Assembly (NCBI GenBank): GCA_002352135.1 | Contig: DEHW01000223.1 | Location: 10,988 to 17,098 of the forward strand | DNA: 6,111 nucleotides | Source: Lysobacterales bacterium UBA2790 | GTDB lineage: Bacteria; Pseudomonadota; Gammaproteobacteria; Xanthomonadales; Xanthomonadaceae | Direction of reading: 5' to 3' | Program-made: the position numbers and the translations under genes | Shown here: positions 4,820 to 6,111 of the stretch, piece after piece | How the letters are laid out: each line of letters starts with the position of its first letter | Numbering within the stretch: the first letter of the stretch is position 1 | Notes under the pieces: generated by a model | What the model was told of the DNA's origin: nothing | Seen by the model: the letters and a program-made list of their open reading frames with translations, nothing else | Databases searched by the model: none

Positions 4820-6111
4820 ATGAAGAAGTCAGTTCACGTCAGCCTGGGGTTGCTGGCGTTGTGGGGTGTCTGTCTGCATGCTGCCGAGTCTCGCCTGCCG
4901 AGCGCGGGGATTGCAGATCGCCCCAACGCCGCCATCGCATTGACCAATGCGCGCGTTGTCACCGAGCCGGGAAAAGTTCTGGAGCGGGCGACGATTCTGC
5001 TGCGCGACGGCAAGATCGAGGCGGTTGGTACATCACTGCGCGTACCGAGTGATGCCGCACCGCTGGATCTGCAAGGCAAGACCGTATTTGCGGGCTTCAT
5101 CGATGCGGGCACGTCACTGGGCGTTCCCGGTGGCCTGCGACGTGGTGGCATCGCCAGTGCGGATCGCAACGCACCGCCGCCGCACGATCAGACTGCAGCG
5201 CAACCGGGATTCCCGCACTGGAATCGTCGAGTGCGTCCGGAGCAGCAGGTTTCGGCGGTGTTCGAGGCAAGCACGGAGTCGATTCGTGCGCTTCGATCAG
5301 TGGGCCTGACTGCGGTGCAAAGCGTCCCCGAGGCAGGCGTGTTTGCGGGTCAGTCCGCGTTGATCAGCTTGCTGGACAGCCCGGACAAGCGCGACCTGAT
5401 GCTGAAGGATGCGGTGGCGCAGGTCGTTGCGCTGGATTTCCAGTTTGGGCAGGAATATCCCGGTTCACTGATGGGGGTGATCGCACTGATTCGCCAAACT
5501 TGGCTGGATGCGAGCGCGTATTCCGCCGAGTTCACGCCACGAGGGCAGGTCAGTGAGTCGCTGGCCGCGTTGCAGGCCGCAACGCGTGGCAAACAGACCA
5601 CCCTGTTCGTACTGGATGATGAACTCGACATGGCGCGGATGCAGGCGCTGGCAAACGAGTATTCGCTCGCGCCGGTGTATCTCGGCACCGGTTACGAGTA
5701 TCGGATTCTGTCGCAGGTGAAGCAGGCTGCCGCGCCGATCATCGTGCCGCTGAAAACGCCGGACGCGCCGCTGATTGACTCCGCCGAAGCGATCGCCTCG
5801 GTATCGCTGGCCGAGTTGCAGCATTGGGAGCAGGCTCCAGCCAACCCCGCCCGGTTGGCGCGAGAAGGTGTCCCGTTTGCGCTGAGCACGCGCGGCATGG
5901 ACAGCGTCGAAAAGTCCTTCTACCCGGCATTGCGTCGGGCCGTTGCAGCAGGCTTGAGCGAGCAGGACGCCTTGCGCGCGCTCACCATCACACCGGCCAG
6001 CATCGTGGGCGAGTCAAAACGCCTGGGACGGATCGCGCCGGGCTACCTCGCCAATCTGGTGATTGCCGACGCCGACCTGTTCACGGCATCGTCGGCGAAG
6101 GTCTACGCGGT
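4820..6111 (+). CDS. Exported amidohydrolase-fold protein, ligand-less domain, 3' truncated
   Basis: The frame is open from the ATG at 4820 to the window edge, giving 430 full codons without a stop. Residues 1-22 form a Sec signal peptide (MKK, hydrophobic core LGLLALWGVCL, likely cleavage near HAA), so the product is periplasmic or secreted. Residues about 38-92 are the N-terminal beta-sandwich of amidohydrolases (IALTNARVVTEPG, LLRDGKIEAVG, LQGKTVFAGFID). About 350-420 match the family's C-terminal part (GVPFALSTRG, then LRALTITPASIVG and GRIAPGYLANLVIADADLF). After FID, where active enzymes have HxH, this protein has AGTSLG. The catalytic Asp expected in the strand around residues 353-360 is also absent (STRG). 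With few histidines overall, this domain probably does not bind the usual metal centre. Exported tandem amidohydrolase proteins with a degenerate first half and an intact second half are, as I recall, found in this group, so a second domain may follow. The substrate is unknown. Confidence 0.8.
   Translation, partial: MKKSVHVSLGLLALWGVCLHAAESRLPSAGIADRPNAAIALTNARVVTEPGKVLERATILLRDGKIEAVGTSLRVPSDAAPLDLQGKTVFAGFIDAGTSLGVPGGLRRGGIASADRNAPPPHDQTAAQPGFPHWNRRVRPEQQVSAVFEASTESIRALRSVGLTAVQSVPEAGVFAGQSALISLLDSPDKRDLMLKDAVAQVVALDFQFGQEYPGSLMGVIALIRQTWLDASAYSAEFTPRGQVSESLAALQAATRGKQTTLFVLDDELDMARMQALANEYSLAPVYLGTGYEYRILSQVKQAAAPIIVPLKTPDAPLIDSAEAIASVSLAELQHWEQAPANPARLAREGVPFALSTRGMDSVEKSFYPALRRAVAAGLSEQDALRALTITPASIVGESKRLGRIAPGYLANLVIADADLFTASSAKVYA

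Overview
The window looks like a chromosomal segment of a moderately GC-rich gammaproteobacterium, most likely of the Xanthomonadales/Lysobacterales. This rests on the recalled character of several proteins: S4 with the N-terminal pattern [21 protein letters not shown], a DsbB starting MNPLAWSFRAQF, a class II (not class I) DAHP synthase starting MSALERP, and GTAG-headed palindromes like those described in Stenotrophomonas and relatives. No database search was possible.

Layout, all genes on the + strand. Positions 1-2479 are the distal part of the alpha ribosomal-protein operon: rpsK (5' end cut off), rpsD, rpoA and rplQ. The first three are packed with 18-21 nt gaps, each with a clear ribosome binding site. 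The rpoA-rplQ gap is unusually long (133 nt) and holds two GTAG-headed inverted repeats resembling REP/SMAG elements. The operon ends in a strong hairpin terminator (about 2489-2525) with a GCGA tetraloop.

Positions 2626-3123 encode DsbB, the inner-membrane quinone-linked enzyme that reoxidises DsbA, preceded by an imperfect dyad. Positions 3236-4624 encode a class II 3-deoxy-7-phosphoheptulonate synthase, the first step of the shikimate pathway, with all expected metal and PEP ligands in place. It is followed by a second intrinsic terminator (about 4647-4680).

From 4820 to the window edge runs an exported amidohydrolase-fold protein that is open at its 3' end. It has a signal peptide and the family's flanking beta-sandwich and C-terminal signature, but the metal-binding HxH and the catalytic Asp are replaced, so this domain is probably not a working hydrolase. 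I infer that it is the degenerate N-terminal half of a tandem amidohydrolase protein.

The genes fall into at least three transcription units: the translation/transcription operon, dsbB with or without aroG, and the amidohydrolase. Apart from chromosomal adjacency there is no sign that they form one system. I see no mobile element, CRISPR array, tRNA or rRNA. The points most worth checking are the tandem GTAG palindromes inside an essential operon and the ligand-less amidohydrolase domain.
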